Shown: positions 27,595 to 34,750 of the stretch, piece by piece
How the letters are laid out: every line of letters begins with the position of its first letter
Position numbering within the stretch: position 1 is the stretch's first letter
Source of the DNA: Bilophila sp964538355
GTDB taxonomy: Bacteria; Desulfobacterota; Desulfovibrionia; Desulfovibrionales; Desulfovibrionaceae
NCBI GenBank assembly: GCA_964538355.1
Contig: CAZIFC010000014.1
Location: 1 to 52,748 of the forward strand
Direction of reading: 5' to 3'
DNA: 52,748 nt
Translations under genes and position numbers: made by a program
The notes under the pieces: model-generated
Databases searched by the model: none
What the model saw: the letters and a program-made list of their open reading frames with translations, nothing else
Told to the model about the DNA's origin: nothing

Positions 27595-27751
27595 ACTTTG
27601 AACGATGTTCTGCCTGACCGTTTCACAGGTACCTAGCTTCGTCTGATCGTTCACTGGCAATGGTCATCATCCTCCTCCTTCTTCAAAAAACCGTATCCTC
27701 CTCCTTCCCATGCAACGCCCCGTCTCCTCCTCCGGGGCGTTGCTGTTTTTT
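27595..27751 (+). ncRNA. Candidate small RNA with three anti-Shine-Dalgarno motifs, downstream of zraP
   Basis: No coding frame is credible between zraP and the next gene. The plus strand shows a 5' stem AACGAT/ATCGTT (27601-27606 with 27646-27651) with CCTG/CAGG inside. A pyrimidine-rich single-stranded stretch follows, and then a strong terminator. CCTCCTCC occurs at 27671-27678, 27697-27704 and 27726-27733; the last fills the terminator loop. Repeated CCUCC motifs in loops are how several bacterial small RNAs (for example the Rhodobacter/rhizobial 'cuckoo' RNAs) pair with ribosome-binding sites. I see only a weak -10 (TATATA at 27568-27575), so processing from the zraP mRNA is plausible. 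Confidence 0.6.
27712..27751 (+). terminator. Strong terminator with CUCCUCCUCC loop
   Basis: GCAACGCCCC (27712-27721) pairs perfectly with GGGGCGTTGC (27734-27743), then TGTTTTTT. The 12-nt loop is GTCTCCTCCTCC. On the minus strand there is no T-run, so it serves plus-strand transcription. Confidence 0.93.
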
Positions 27752-27796
27752 GTGGACGGGAAAACGCCAGCGCGGACGGCTCTACCTTATATATGG

Positions 27797-27824
27797 AAAA
27801 GGGCCTCCCCCTGCGGAGAAGCCC
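27797..27824 (-). terminator. Terminator of the helical-repeat gene
   Basis: On the minus strand GGGCTTCTCC pairs with GGGGAGGCCC (two G-U pairs) around GCAG, followed by TTTTCC. Confidence 0.65.
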
Positions 27825-27871
27825 TTCCCGTACCCAAAGCCGAATCCTGACGCTCCCGCCCTGCGGCGGCC

Positions 27872-28435
27872 TCAGAACATGCCGATCTTGCCCAACGCTT
27901 CCCGGGCCAGCTCCCGGCACACCGCGTCTTCGTCGCGCAGCCCGGCCTGAAAGGAACCCCGAACCTTGGGCGCAAGATCCGGACGGGCCAGAGCCAGACG
28001 CTCGGCGGCACGGAAACAGGTGCGCCGCAGCGGTGCATTGTCGCAAAAGTTGTCTTCCTTGCCCGTGTTGGTGATGTATGAAAACAGGATGGCATGGAAC
28101 TCATCCCCAAGGCGGCGGTTTTGGGCAAGCACCTCGGCAAAGGCCTCCGGGATTCCCCAGCCGATGTTGCCGGACTCCTCATTCATATGCCACATGAGAC
28201 GGCGCACGACATTGCGGGCGTCTTCGATATGCTCGTCCGCCAGCCGGGAAACGGCCTTCCCGAGCGCGGCGGCAGCGCGATCCGTCGCCTCTCCGCCCAG
28301 CGGCAGGCAGGCGAACAGAGGCCCGATCAGCTCGCGGGCGGGGATCTCGTCCAGTTCCTCGGCAAACACATTCCAGTCCGGGTCGTTCAGGCGGGTGCGG
28401 ATTGTCGTCTTCAAGGCGCGAAAGCGTGGGGGCAT
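27872..28435 (-). CDS. Helical-repeat (HEAT-like) protein of unknown function
   Basis: A 187-residue soluble protein with start MPPRFRALKTTIRTRLNDPDW. It is built of paired helices resembling HEAT repeats: IPARELIGPLFACLPLG, RAAAALGKAVSRLAD, NVVRRLMWHMNEESGNIGWGIPEAF, and near the end KVRGSFQAGLRDEDAVCRELAREAL. GWGIPEAFAEVL and NTGKEDNFCDNAPLRR look conserved. I recall similar proteins in sulfate reducers but cannot assign a role; scaffolding or regulatory contact is typical of such repeats. GAGGAG precedes the ATG at 28435. It is divergent from rpmH. Confidence 0.75.
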   Translation of the reverse strand: MPPRFRALKTTIRTRLNDPDWNVFAEELDEIPARELIGPLFACLPLGGEATDRAAAALGKAVSRLADEHIEDARNVVRRLMWHMNEESGNIGWGIPEAFAEVLAQNRRLGDEFHAILFSYITNTGKEDNFCDNAPLRRTCFRAAERLALARPDLAPKVRGSFQAGLRDEDAVCRELAREALGKIGMF

Positions 28436-28621
28436 GCGGCTTCTCCTCGTTTTTTTGCGGAGTATGCACCCGAAAGCCGGGTGCGGCAACACGGGCGGAC
28501 TTCCGCCGTCCGCCGTATTATTCCGCTCATGCGGTTGCAATTCTTCTCTTGAAGGAATAAATCGTTTACTCCATTCGGCAAGTTCCTCATAGGTTTCGGC
28601 GTCGTGTTCTCCTTTCCGAGC

Positions 28622-28650
28622 TTGACTCTCCGAAGCTGAAAAGGTATACC
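28622..28650 (+). promoter_or_regulatory. Sigma-70 promoter of rpmH
   Basis: TTGACT (28622-28627), 17 nt, TATACC (28645-28650), 31 nt before the rpmH start. It can serve the whole rpmH-rnpA-yidD-yidC-jag run. Confidence 0.8.
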
Positions 28651-28681
28651 CCACTGATCTACGTTCTCAAGGAGAGTTTCC

Positions 28682-28816
28682 ATGAAAAGAACTTACCAGC
28701 CCAGCAAGATTAAAAGAGCGCGTACGCACGGCTTCCGTGAACGCATGAGCACCGCCAGCGGCCGCGCCGTTCTTCGCCGCCGCCGCGCCAAGGGGCGTAA
28801 ACAATTAGCTGTTTAA
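28682..28816 (+). CDS. rpmH: 50S ribosomal protein L34
   Basis: A 44-residue, very basic protein: MKRTYQPSKIKRARTHGFRE, then MSTASGRAVLRRRRAKGRK. This is the complete, normal-length L34. AAGGAG lies 6 nt before the ATG. It overlaps the beginning of rnpA in another frame. No dnaA gene lies upstream, so the gene pair is not next to a dnaA-type origin here. Confidence 0.97.
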   Translation: MKRTYQPSKIKRARTHGFRERMSTASGRAVLRRRRAKGRKQLAV

Positions 28817-29262
28817 CCCGGCCTCGTCGGCACAGACTGCTCCGGCGGCCCGACTTCACACTCTGCTATGATGAGGGTCGCCGTTTCTTTTCCAAACACT
28901 TCGTTGTGTTTGTGCGCTTTCGTGCACCCGACGAACCTTGGCGTATCGGCACTGCCGTCACCAAGAAAGTCGGGTCGGCAGTCGTGCGGAACCGTGTCAA
29001 ACGTGTGCTCCGGGAATGTTTCCGGTTGCATCAGGCCCTATTGCCTACGGCTGTGGATCTTGTGATCGTGCCCAAACGCTATCTCAAACCTGAACAGCTC
29101 GATCTTGCTGCCGCAACCCGCGAATTCCTTCCCTTGATCAAGGAAATTTGCGGGTATGTCGCGTCGCGCCGCGACCAAGACGCCTGCCCCGCCTCTTCTT
29201 GCGGCGAAAACGGCGCATCAGGAAGGCAGGAACCCGAAAACGCCTGCGGGGTTCCGGCGTGA
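28804..29262 (+). CDS. rnpA: Ribonuclease P protein component, non-canonical start
   Basis: The protein subunit of RNase P, which matures tRNA 5' ends. The catalytic-cleft and RNR region is clear: VTKKVGSAVVRNRVKRVLRE. The conserved N-terminus is also present in frame (RRHRLLRRPDFTLCYDEGRR, then HFVVFVR) but precedes every ATG, GTG or TTG; the first GTG (28906) would delete it. Between the in-frame TAA at 28798 and this block the only plausible starts are ATT at 28804, with AAGGGG 8 nt upstream, or CTG at 28837. I use ATT (152 residues, 13-nt overlap with rpmH). A sequencing indel is the alternative. The C-terminal 35 residues are low-complexity. Confidence 0.85.
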   Translation: MSCLTRPRRHRLLRRPDFTLCYDEGRRFFSKHFVVFVRFRAPDEPWRIGTAVTKKVGSAVVRNRVKRVLRECFRLHQALLPTAVDLVIVPKRYLKPEQLDLAAATREFLPLIKEICGYVASRRDQDACPASSCGENGASGRQEPENACGVPA

Positions 29263-29537
29263 ACCGCCCCCTGCTCCGCCGTCTGGCGGTCTTGCCCATC
29301 CGTCTCTACCAGTGGACGCTTTCTCCCGTGCTTCCACCATCCTGCCGTTACTCTCCCACATGTTCAGCCTACGCAATCGAGGCTGTGTTGACTCACGGCA
29401 TTTTCAGGGGCAGCTGGCTGGCCCTGCGGCGCATCCTTCGTTGTCACCCCTGGTCTTCGGGAGGCTATGATCCAGTGCCTCCCCCACATTCTTTCTCTTC
29501 CAGCCATCAGGAGCAACCGGACCATCATGGACGATAA
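29259..29537 (+). CDS. yidD: Membrane protein insertion efficiency factor YidD
   Basis: A 92-residue protein that helps YidC/Sec insert inner-membrane proteins. It begins with GTG in a GTGA overlap with the rnpA stop. LAVLPIRLYQWTLSPVLPPSCRYSPTCSAYAIEAV shows the family's amphipathic helix and its three conserved Cys residues (the usual SPCLGxxCRFxPTCSxYA pattern); GSWLALRRILRCHPWSSGGYDPVP is the C-terminal signature. The end overlaps the yidC start by 11 nt. The rpmH-rnpA-yidD-yidC order is standard. Confidence 0.94.
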   Translation: MNRPLLRRLAVLPIRLYQWTLSPVLPPSCRYSPTCSAYAIEAVLTHGIFRGSWLALRRILRCHPWSSGGYDPVPPPHSFSSSHQEQPDHHGR

Positions 29538-31134
29538 ACGTACTTTTCTGGCCATCGCACTGGCTATCGCCGTTCTTCTGGCGTGGACCCCGCTGGCCGA
29601 ACACATGGGCTGGATCCAGCCCCAGCAGCCCATTTCCGCCCCCGCTCAGGAAGCCGCGCCCGCCGCAACGCCCGCCCCGGCTACGCAGTCCGCGCCCGCC
29701 GCGAACATTCCCGTCTTCACGCCTTCCGCGGGCAGCGACATCAAGGTGGAAACCCCCCTGTACTCCGCCGTCATCTATTCCGGCGGCGGCATCCTCCGCT
29801 CCTTCACGCTGAAAAACTACGACGAGACCATCAACGTGGACTCGCCCAAGGTCAATCTGGTTTCCGCGCAGGCCGCCCAGACCGCGCCCCTCGGCCTGAC
29901 CGTCAACGGCCAGCCCTCCTGGAGCACCGGCCAGTGGTCCTTCTCCGGCTCCGATCTCAACCTCAAGGCCGGCGAGCAGGGCAGCCTGACCTTTACCGGC
30001 ATGGTTGACGGCATACGCGTTACCCGTGTGATTTCCTTCAATGCCGACAACTACCTGATGAGCGAAAAGGTGCTGGTCGCCTCCGCCGATCAGGCCCCGC
30101 GCTCCGTCCGCCTCGGCTTCATCGTCTCCGCCACGCCCTTCAGCAACGGCAAGTACGACCCCACCCGCCTCGCGTGGGACGCCGACCGCAGCTTCAAGGA
30201 AGAAACCAGCGAAAGCACGCTGACCGAAACCGGCATCCTCGAACAGGGCATCTTCAACTGGGCCGGCGTCATGAGCAACTACTTCATGAACGTCACCGCG
30301 CCCGCCGATCCCGCCAACCTGACCCTCAAGGGCCGCGTGCAGGGCGGCGTGTGGCGTCTGGCTCTCGAACGCCCCGACATGGTTACCGCCTCAAACGGCG
30401 CGGAAACGCCCGTAGCCGTCAACTGGTGGTTCGGACCCAAGGATCGCGCCATGCTTTCCGCCGCGCCCGACAACCTGTCCGATGCCGTCAACTTCGGCAT
30501 GTTCTCCATCATCGCCCGTCCGCTTCTGACGATCCTCGCCTTCTTCCACTCCTTTGTGGGGAACTGGGGCATCGCCATCCTGATGCTGACCTTCTGTATC
30601 CGCGTCGTCTTCTGGCCCCTGTCCCAGAAGAGCTACAAGTCTATGGAACAGATGAAGAAACTTCAGCCCATGATGCAGAAGCTGCGCGAGAAGTACAAGG
30701 ACGACAAGGAAGCCCTCAACAAGGAAATGATGCAGCTCTACAAGACCTACAAGGTCAACCCTGCGGGCGGCTGCCTTCCCATCCTTGTGCAGATTCCGGT
30801 CTTCATCGGCCTGTATCAGGCCCTGCTGAACTCCATTGAGCTGCGCCACGCGTCCTTCATCGAGTACCTGCCCTTCACGAATATCACCTGGCTGGCCGAC
30901 CTTTCCGCCGCCGACCCCTTCTACATCACGCCGTTGCTCATGGGCGCGTCCATGTTCCTCCAGCAGCGTCTTACTCCCGCTGCCGGCGACCCCACCCAGC
31001 AGAAAGTCATGATGTTCATGCCCGTCATCTTTACGGTCATGTTCATCAACTTCCCCGCTGGTCTGGTGATCTACTGGCTCTGCAACAACATTCTGTCCAT
31101 CGGACAGCAGTGGTGGATGCTCCGTAAGGCATAA
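29527..31134 (+). CDS. yidC: Membrane protein insertase YidC
   Basis: A 535-residue inner-membrane insertase. An N-terminal helix (MDDKRTFLAIALAIAVLLAW) and an Ala/Pro-rich linker lead to a large periplasmic beta domain (about 60-330). The conserved five-helix core follows: SFVGNWGIAILMLTFCIRVVFWPL, the cytoplasmic hairpin KSMEQMKKLQPMMQKLREKYKDDKE, GGCLPILVQIPVFIGLYQAL, and FINFPAGLVIYWLCNNILSIGQQW near the end. This is the Gram-negative long form. AGGAG is about 13 nt upstream of the ATG at 29527. It is followed by jag 23 nt later. Confidence 0.97.
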   Translation: MDDKRTFLAIALAIAVLLAWTPLAEHMGWIQPQQPISAPAQEAAPAATPAPATQSAPAANIPVFTPSAGSDIKVETPLYSAVIYSGGGILRSFTLKNYDETINVDSPKVNLVSAQAAQTAPLGLTVNGQPSWSTGQWSFSGSDLNLKAGEQGSLTFTGMVDGIRVTRVISFNADNYLMSEKVLVASADQAPRSVRLGFIVSATPFSNGKYDPTRLAWDADRSFKEETSESTLTETGILEQGIFNWAGVMSNYFMNVTAPADPANLTLKGRVQGGVWRLALERPDMVTASNGAETPVAVNWWFGPKDRAMLSAAPDNLSDAVNFGMFSIIARPLLTILAFFHSFVGNWGIAILMLTFCIRVVFWPLSQKSYKSMEQMKKLQPMMQKLREKYKDDKEALNKEMMQLYKTYKVNPAGGCLPILVQIPVFIGLYQALLNSIELRHASFIEYLPFTNITWLADLSAADPFYITPLLMGASMFLQQRLTPAAGDPTQQKVMMFMPVIFTVMFINFPAGLVIYWLCNNILSIGQQWWMLRKA

Positions 31135-31157
31135 CGGTTTGCGTGAGAGAGGTTCTC

Positions 31158-32369
31158 ATGGATGATTTCAAAGAGTTCCAGGGCAAAAGCCTTGACGAAG
31201 CAATCCGCGCCGCGTGTTCGTACTTTGATGCCCCGCGCGAAAAGCTGGAAATCGACATCGTACAGGACGCCAAGAACGGCATCTTCGGGCTGGTTGGCGC
31301 ACGGAAGGCCATTGTCCGTGCCCGCCGCATGCAGCTCAAGCCCCGCGTAGGGAACATTCTGGGCCGAGACCCCCAGCCCGCGCCAAAGGCTGAGGAAAAC
31401 CGCGCTCCGAAACCGCGCCAGGGGCAGGCCCCCCGGCCTCCGCGCGGCAACCGCGAGCCGAAGCCCCTGCTTGAGGAAGACGACTCCATCGGCAACCGTA
31501 TTCCCGCGCCCGCCCGGGAAGAGGACGATGCCATCGGCAACCGCATCGAACCGCTCGAGCTGGACATCGACGACTCCATCGGCAACCGCATCGAGGAGCC
31601 GCGTGCTCCCCGTCGGCCCCGCCGCGACGCCCCGCGTCCGTCCGAAGACAGCGAAGCGTTCCGCCCGCGCCGCCCCCGGCAGGAACCCCGCCGCCCCAAC
31701 CCGGAGCGGCAGGATCGCCCGGAGCGGCAGGAACGTCCGGAACGTCCCCAGCGCGCCCCCCGTCCGGCCTTCGAGCCGCGGCAGGAACGCCGCGCTCCGG
31801 TCGTGGCGCAGCAGGATATCCTGCGGGATCAGTCGCTGGAATTCGATCAGGATGAAGCCCTGACCGAAGGCATCCCCGCAAAGCCCTTTGCGGATCTGGA
31901 TCGGGAAAAGCTGACCGCGGCCTCTCAGGAAGTCGCCTCCAAAATCGTCAGCTCCATCCTCGGGGAAACGCCGGTCGAAGTGAAGATTCTGGAAAACCGC
32001 GTCGACATCCATGTAGACTGCGGCGACGACTCCGGCCTGCTCATCGGTCGCGAAGGGCAGACGCTGGCGGCCCTCCAGTATCTGACCTCCCGCATCGTCA
32101 GCCGCCGGATGGAAGCCCCGGTACGGGTGCAGTTCGACGTAGGCGACTACCGCGAACGGCAGGACGACCGGCTTCGCGAGCTGGCCCTTTCCCTTGCGGA
32201 ACGCGTCCGCACGACAGGCCGCCCCTGCTCCACCCGGCCCATGAGCTCCTACCATCGCCGCCTCGTGCACATGGCGTTGCAGGACTCGCCGGACGTGCAG
32301 ACCCGCAGCTCCGGCGAAGGCCCGCTCAAGCGCGTGATCATTCAGCGTCGCCGTCAGGAACGGCACTAA
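31158..32369 (+). CDS. jag: Jag/KhpB RNA-binding protein with expanded linker
   Basis: A 403-residue RNA-binding protein. Jag-N spans residues 1-55 (KEFQGKSLDEAIRAACSYF and KNGIFGLVGARKAIVRAR). A long charged, disordered Pro/Arg linker covers about 60-230. KH and R3H domains follow (LLIGREGQTLAALQYLTSRI; RDDRLRELALSLAERV-like; SSYHRRLVHMALQDS). Typical Jag is 200-300 residues, so the linker is expanded. It includes three copies of DDSIGNRI at residues 108, 123 and 138, an exact 15-residue period. The partner yidC is directly upstream, as in most bacteria. Start: ATG 31158. Confidence 0.92.
   Translation: MDDFKEFQGKSLDEAIRAACSYFDAPREKLEIDIVQDAKNGIFGLVGARKAIVRARRMQLKPRVGNILGRDPQPAPKAEENRAPKPRQGQAPRPPRGNREPKPLLEEDDSIGNRIPAPAREEDDAIGNRIEPLELDIDDSIGNRIEEPRAPRRPRRDAPRPSEDSEAFRPRRPRQEPRRPNPERQDRPERQERPERPQRAPRPAFEPRQERRAPVVAQQDILRDQSLEFDQDEALTEGIPAKPFADLDREKLTAASQEVASKIVSSILGETPVEVKILENRVDIHVDCGDDSGLLIGREGQTLAALQYLTSRIVSRRMEAPVRVQFDVGDYRERQDDRLRELALSLAERVRTTGRPCSTRPMSSYHRRLVHMALQDSPDVQTRSSGEGPLKRVIIQRRRQERH
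31479..31613 (+). repeat. Three 45-bp tandem units inside jag
   Basis: The core GACGACTCCATCGGCAACCG (second copy GACGATGCC…) starts at 31479, 31524 and 31569, an exact 45-bp period. Protein units are DDSIGNRI plus seven variable acidic/Pro residues. Confidence 0.85.
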
Positions 32370-32379
32370 GATATGCTTG

Positions 32380-32452
32380 GTTTGGGGAGGCGGAACCTTT
32401 CAGGAGAGAGGCTCCCCCTCCCCAAACCCCACCCCACCACCTCCAAAGGCTT
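32380..32452 (+). repeat. Post-stop palindromic element, copy 4 (after jag)
   Basis: GTTTGGGGAGG (32380-32390) pairs perfectly with CCTCCCCAAAC (32417-32427); GGAACC and GGCTCC continue inside. The tail ACCACCTCCAAAGGCTT follows. It starts 10 nt after the jag stop, same direction. It falls within a 222-base gap before mnmE that shows no other gene. Confidence 0.75.
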
Positions 32453-32591
32453 GCATAAGGGCGGCGGGGCGAGAAGGCGGCTTCGGTGAAGTCGCTTTTT
32501 GCTTTTATTCTGCACTGAAGCAAACGGCAGGCGGCCCGGCAACGCAGCCGGATGCTCCCCGCATGCAACCGTCTTCCCTTCAGGAACCATC

Positions 32592-33971
32592 ATGACGACC
32601 GACACCATCGCCGCCATCGCTACAGCCCCCGGAGCCGGGGGCATCGGCATCGTCCGGGTCAGCGGCCCGGATGCGCTGCCCGTCCTTGAAACGCTGTTTG
32701 CGCCTTCGGGCAAGGGCGGCTGGCGTCCGTGGACCCTGCGGCGCGGGCACGTCCGGGATACGGACGGCACCCAGCTTGACGATGCGCTGGCGGTCTTCAT
32801 GCCCGGCCCCAACACCTTTACCGGCGAAGACGTGGCGGAATTGCAGTGCCACGGCGGCCCGGTGCTGCTCGCGGCTGTGCTTGAAGCCTGCCTGAACGCG
32901 GGTGCACGGCTCGCGGATCGGGGCGAATTCACCCGCCGGGCCTTCCTCAATGGCAGAATGGATCTGACGCAGGCCGAAGCCGTGGCCGAAATGATTGCCG
33001 CCCCCTCGCGCGAAGGCGCACGGCTCGCCGCGGCAAAGCTCGACGGCGTGCTGGGCCAGCGTATCGCCGCCCTGAGGGATCGCGTAGAGCATCTGAGGGC
33101 GCAGATCTGCCTTGCCGTGGACTTTCCCGACGATGAGGTGGAGTGTCTGCCTCAGGAGGGCTTCCTTGCCGCCATTGCCGAGGTCAGGGCGGCGGTCGCC
33201 GCGCTGCTTGCCGGATTCGAGCGCACCCGCTGCTGGCGCGAAGGCGTGACCGTGGCCCTTGCCGGGCCGGTCAACGCGGGCAAGTCCAGCCTCATGAACG
33301 CCCTGCTGGGACGCCGCCGCGCCGTGGTGACGGAATATGCCGGAACAACCCGCGACTTTCTTGAAGAACCCGTGCGGCTGGCGGGGCTTCCCGTGCGGCT
33401 GGTGGATACGGCGGGCCTGCGTGAAACCGACAACCCCGCAGAGGCGCAGGGCATCCAGCTGGGACGTTCGATGATCGAGTCTGCGGATGTCGTCCTCCTG
33501 ATGGTTGACGGCACCGAGGGCACCACCCCGGATACATGGAAGCTGCTGGCAGAGCTGGGACCGGAACGCACCCTGCTGGTCTGGAACAAGAGCGATCTTG
33601 CCACCCCTCCCCCGCACTGGTATGTACCGGGCACAGGCCCGGCTCCTGCAGGGCATGCGGTCATCTCTGCCCAGCTTGGGGAAGGGCTGGAGCCTCTCTC
33701 CGAAGCCGTCCGCGAACTGGCTCTGGCCCGCAGCCGGGGACAGGAGCCGGAACCCGGCGAAGCCGTGCCCAACCTCCGGCAGGCCCACAGCCTTGCCCGG
33801 GTGCGCGAAGAGCTGGAACTGCTGGAACAGGACATCCGATCCGGCGTTCCCTATGATCTGTGCGCCGTTCGTCTGGAAGGAGCTGCCGCGTCTCTGGCGG
33901 AAATCACCGGCCTGGATACGCCCGAAGAAGTCCTCAACCGCATTTTTGCATCGTTCTGCATTGGCAAATAA
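32592..33971 (+). CDS. mnmE: tRNA uridine-5-carboxymethylaminomethyl modification GTPase
   Basis: A 459-residue GTPase that, with MnmG, modifies U34 of tRNAs. The N-terminal folate-binding domain begins MTTDTIAAIATAPGAGGIGIVRVSG and includes FTGEDVAELQCHGG. The G domain has GPVNAGKSSLMNALLGRRRAVVTEYAGTTRD and the DTAGLRETDNPAE switch near residue 270; WNKSD is G4. The C-terminal zinc/catalytic end FCIGK matches the required C-x-GK. The ATG at 32592 was picked because the TrmE domain begins exactly there. It is part of the jag-mnmE neighbourhood. Confidence 0.97.
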   Translation: MTTDTIAAIATAPGAGGIGIVRVSGPDALPVLETLFAPSGKGGWRPWTLRRGHVRDTDGTQLDDALAVFMPGPNTFTGEDVAELQCHGGPVLLAAVLEACLNAGARLADRGEFTRRAFLNGRMDLTQAEAVAEMIAAPSREGARLAAAKLDGVLGQRIAALRDRVEHLRAQICLAVDFPDDEVECLPQEGFLAAIAEVRAAVAALLAGFERTRCWREGVTVALAGPVNAGKSSLMNALLGRRRAVVTEYAGTTRDFLEEPVRLAGLPVRLVDTAGLRETDNPAEAQGIQLGRSMIESADVVLLMVDGTEGTTPDTWKLLAELGPERTLLVWNKSDLATPPPHWYVPGTGPAPAGHAVISAQLGEGLEPLSEAVRELALARSRGQEPEPGEAVPNLRQAHSLARVREELELLEQDIRSGVPYDLCAVRLEGAAASLAEITGLDTPEEVLNRIFASFCIGK

Positions 33972-33972
33972 C

Positions 33973-34569
33973 ATGATTGCATCCCCAGAAGCCGCGAACG
34001 GCCCGCCCCTCTCCAAGGAAGAAATCAACGAACTGCCCATGCTGGCCTACGAAGGCGAGGTGATGCTCGCCGAAACGGAAGGCGAGCTGTCCCGCGCTCT
34101 TTCCCTGCTGAAAGGGGAAACGCTGCTCGGATTTGACACCGAGTCGCGCCCCTCCTTCAAGAAAGGCAAGACCTACCCCACGTCGCTGATTCAGCTTGCC
34201 GGTTCGGAACTGGTCGTGCTGATCCGCCTGAATATCGTGCCTTTTTCGCAGGGACTTGCGGATCTGCTCGCCGCGCCCAATGTGGTCAAGGCCGGGGTTG
34301 CCATCCGGGAAGACATCCGCTCGCTCCAGAAGCTGCACGAGTTCACGCCCGCCGGACTTGCGGATCTGGGCGACATGGCAAAGCAGCGGGGGATCAAGGC
34401 GCAGGGGCTTCGCACGCTGGCGGCCCAGCTCATGGGCATCCGCATCAGCAAGGCCGCGCAATGCTCCAACTGGGCCAAGAAGACCCTCACGCCGCAACAG
34501 ATCCGCTACGCCGCCACTGATGCGTGGATAGGGCGCGAGCTGTACCTGCGGATCGTCGAACGGGACTAG
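33973..34569 (+). CDS. RNase D-like 3'-5' exonuclease (DEDDy)
   Basis: A 198-residue single-domain exonuclease. Exo I is LLGFDTESRPSF with the Asp and Glu, Exo II lies in VKAGVAIREDIRSLQ, and Exo III is IRYAATDAWIGRELY with the YxxxD pattern. The HRDC domains of full RNase D are absent, so it is a short form that may trim structured RNA or nick DNA ends. The ATG is one base after the mnmE stop, so the two are coupled; its own ribosome-binding site is weak. Confidence 0.88.
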   Translation: MIASPEAANGPPLSKEEINELPMLAYEGEVMLAETEGELSRALSLLKGETLLGFDTESRPSFKKGKTYPTSLIQLAGSELVVLIRLNIVPFSQGLADLLAAPNVVKAGVAIREDIRSLQKLHEFTPAGLADLGDMAKQRGIKAQGLRTLAAQLMGIRISKAAQCSNWAKKTLTPQQIRYAATDAWIGRELYLRIVERD

Positions 34570-34590
34570 TGATGGTTTTTGCCGGGGAAT

Positions 34591-34650
34591 CGGGGCCTTG
34601 TCCCGAACCCCGCCGGGGGAAATGTCCCCCGGCCCCCTCGCTCCCGCAGC
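34591..34650 (+). repeat. Tandem hairpin element after the RNase D-like gene
   Basis: CGGG/CCCG (34591-34605) and a perfect GCCGGGGG/CCCCCGGC hairpin with AAATGT loop (34612-34633), then CCCCTCGCTCCCGCA. It matches the 23872-23935 element in layout and in the CCCCGCCG…TCCCGCA frame. Confidence 0.55.
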
Positions 34651-34750
34651 GTGCTGAACGGTTACTGTGTTCCGGCTCTCTGGAAGGCCTTCAATACCTC
34701 GCGCAGCTCCCCCGGCCCCCGCATCACCCTCTTCCGCATCAGGAGCAGCC

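Noticed and set aside
27618..27670. Minus-strand mini-frame of about 15 codons behind GGAGGAGG
   Set aside because: The purine run touches the ATG directly, leaving no spacing. The same run appears three times without starts, so the plus-strand RNA explanation is better.
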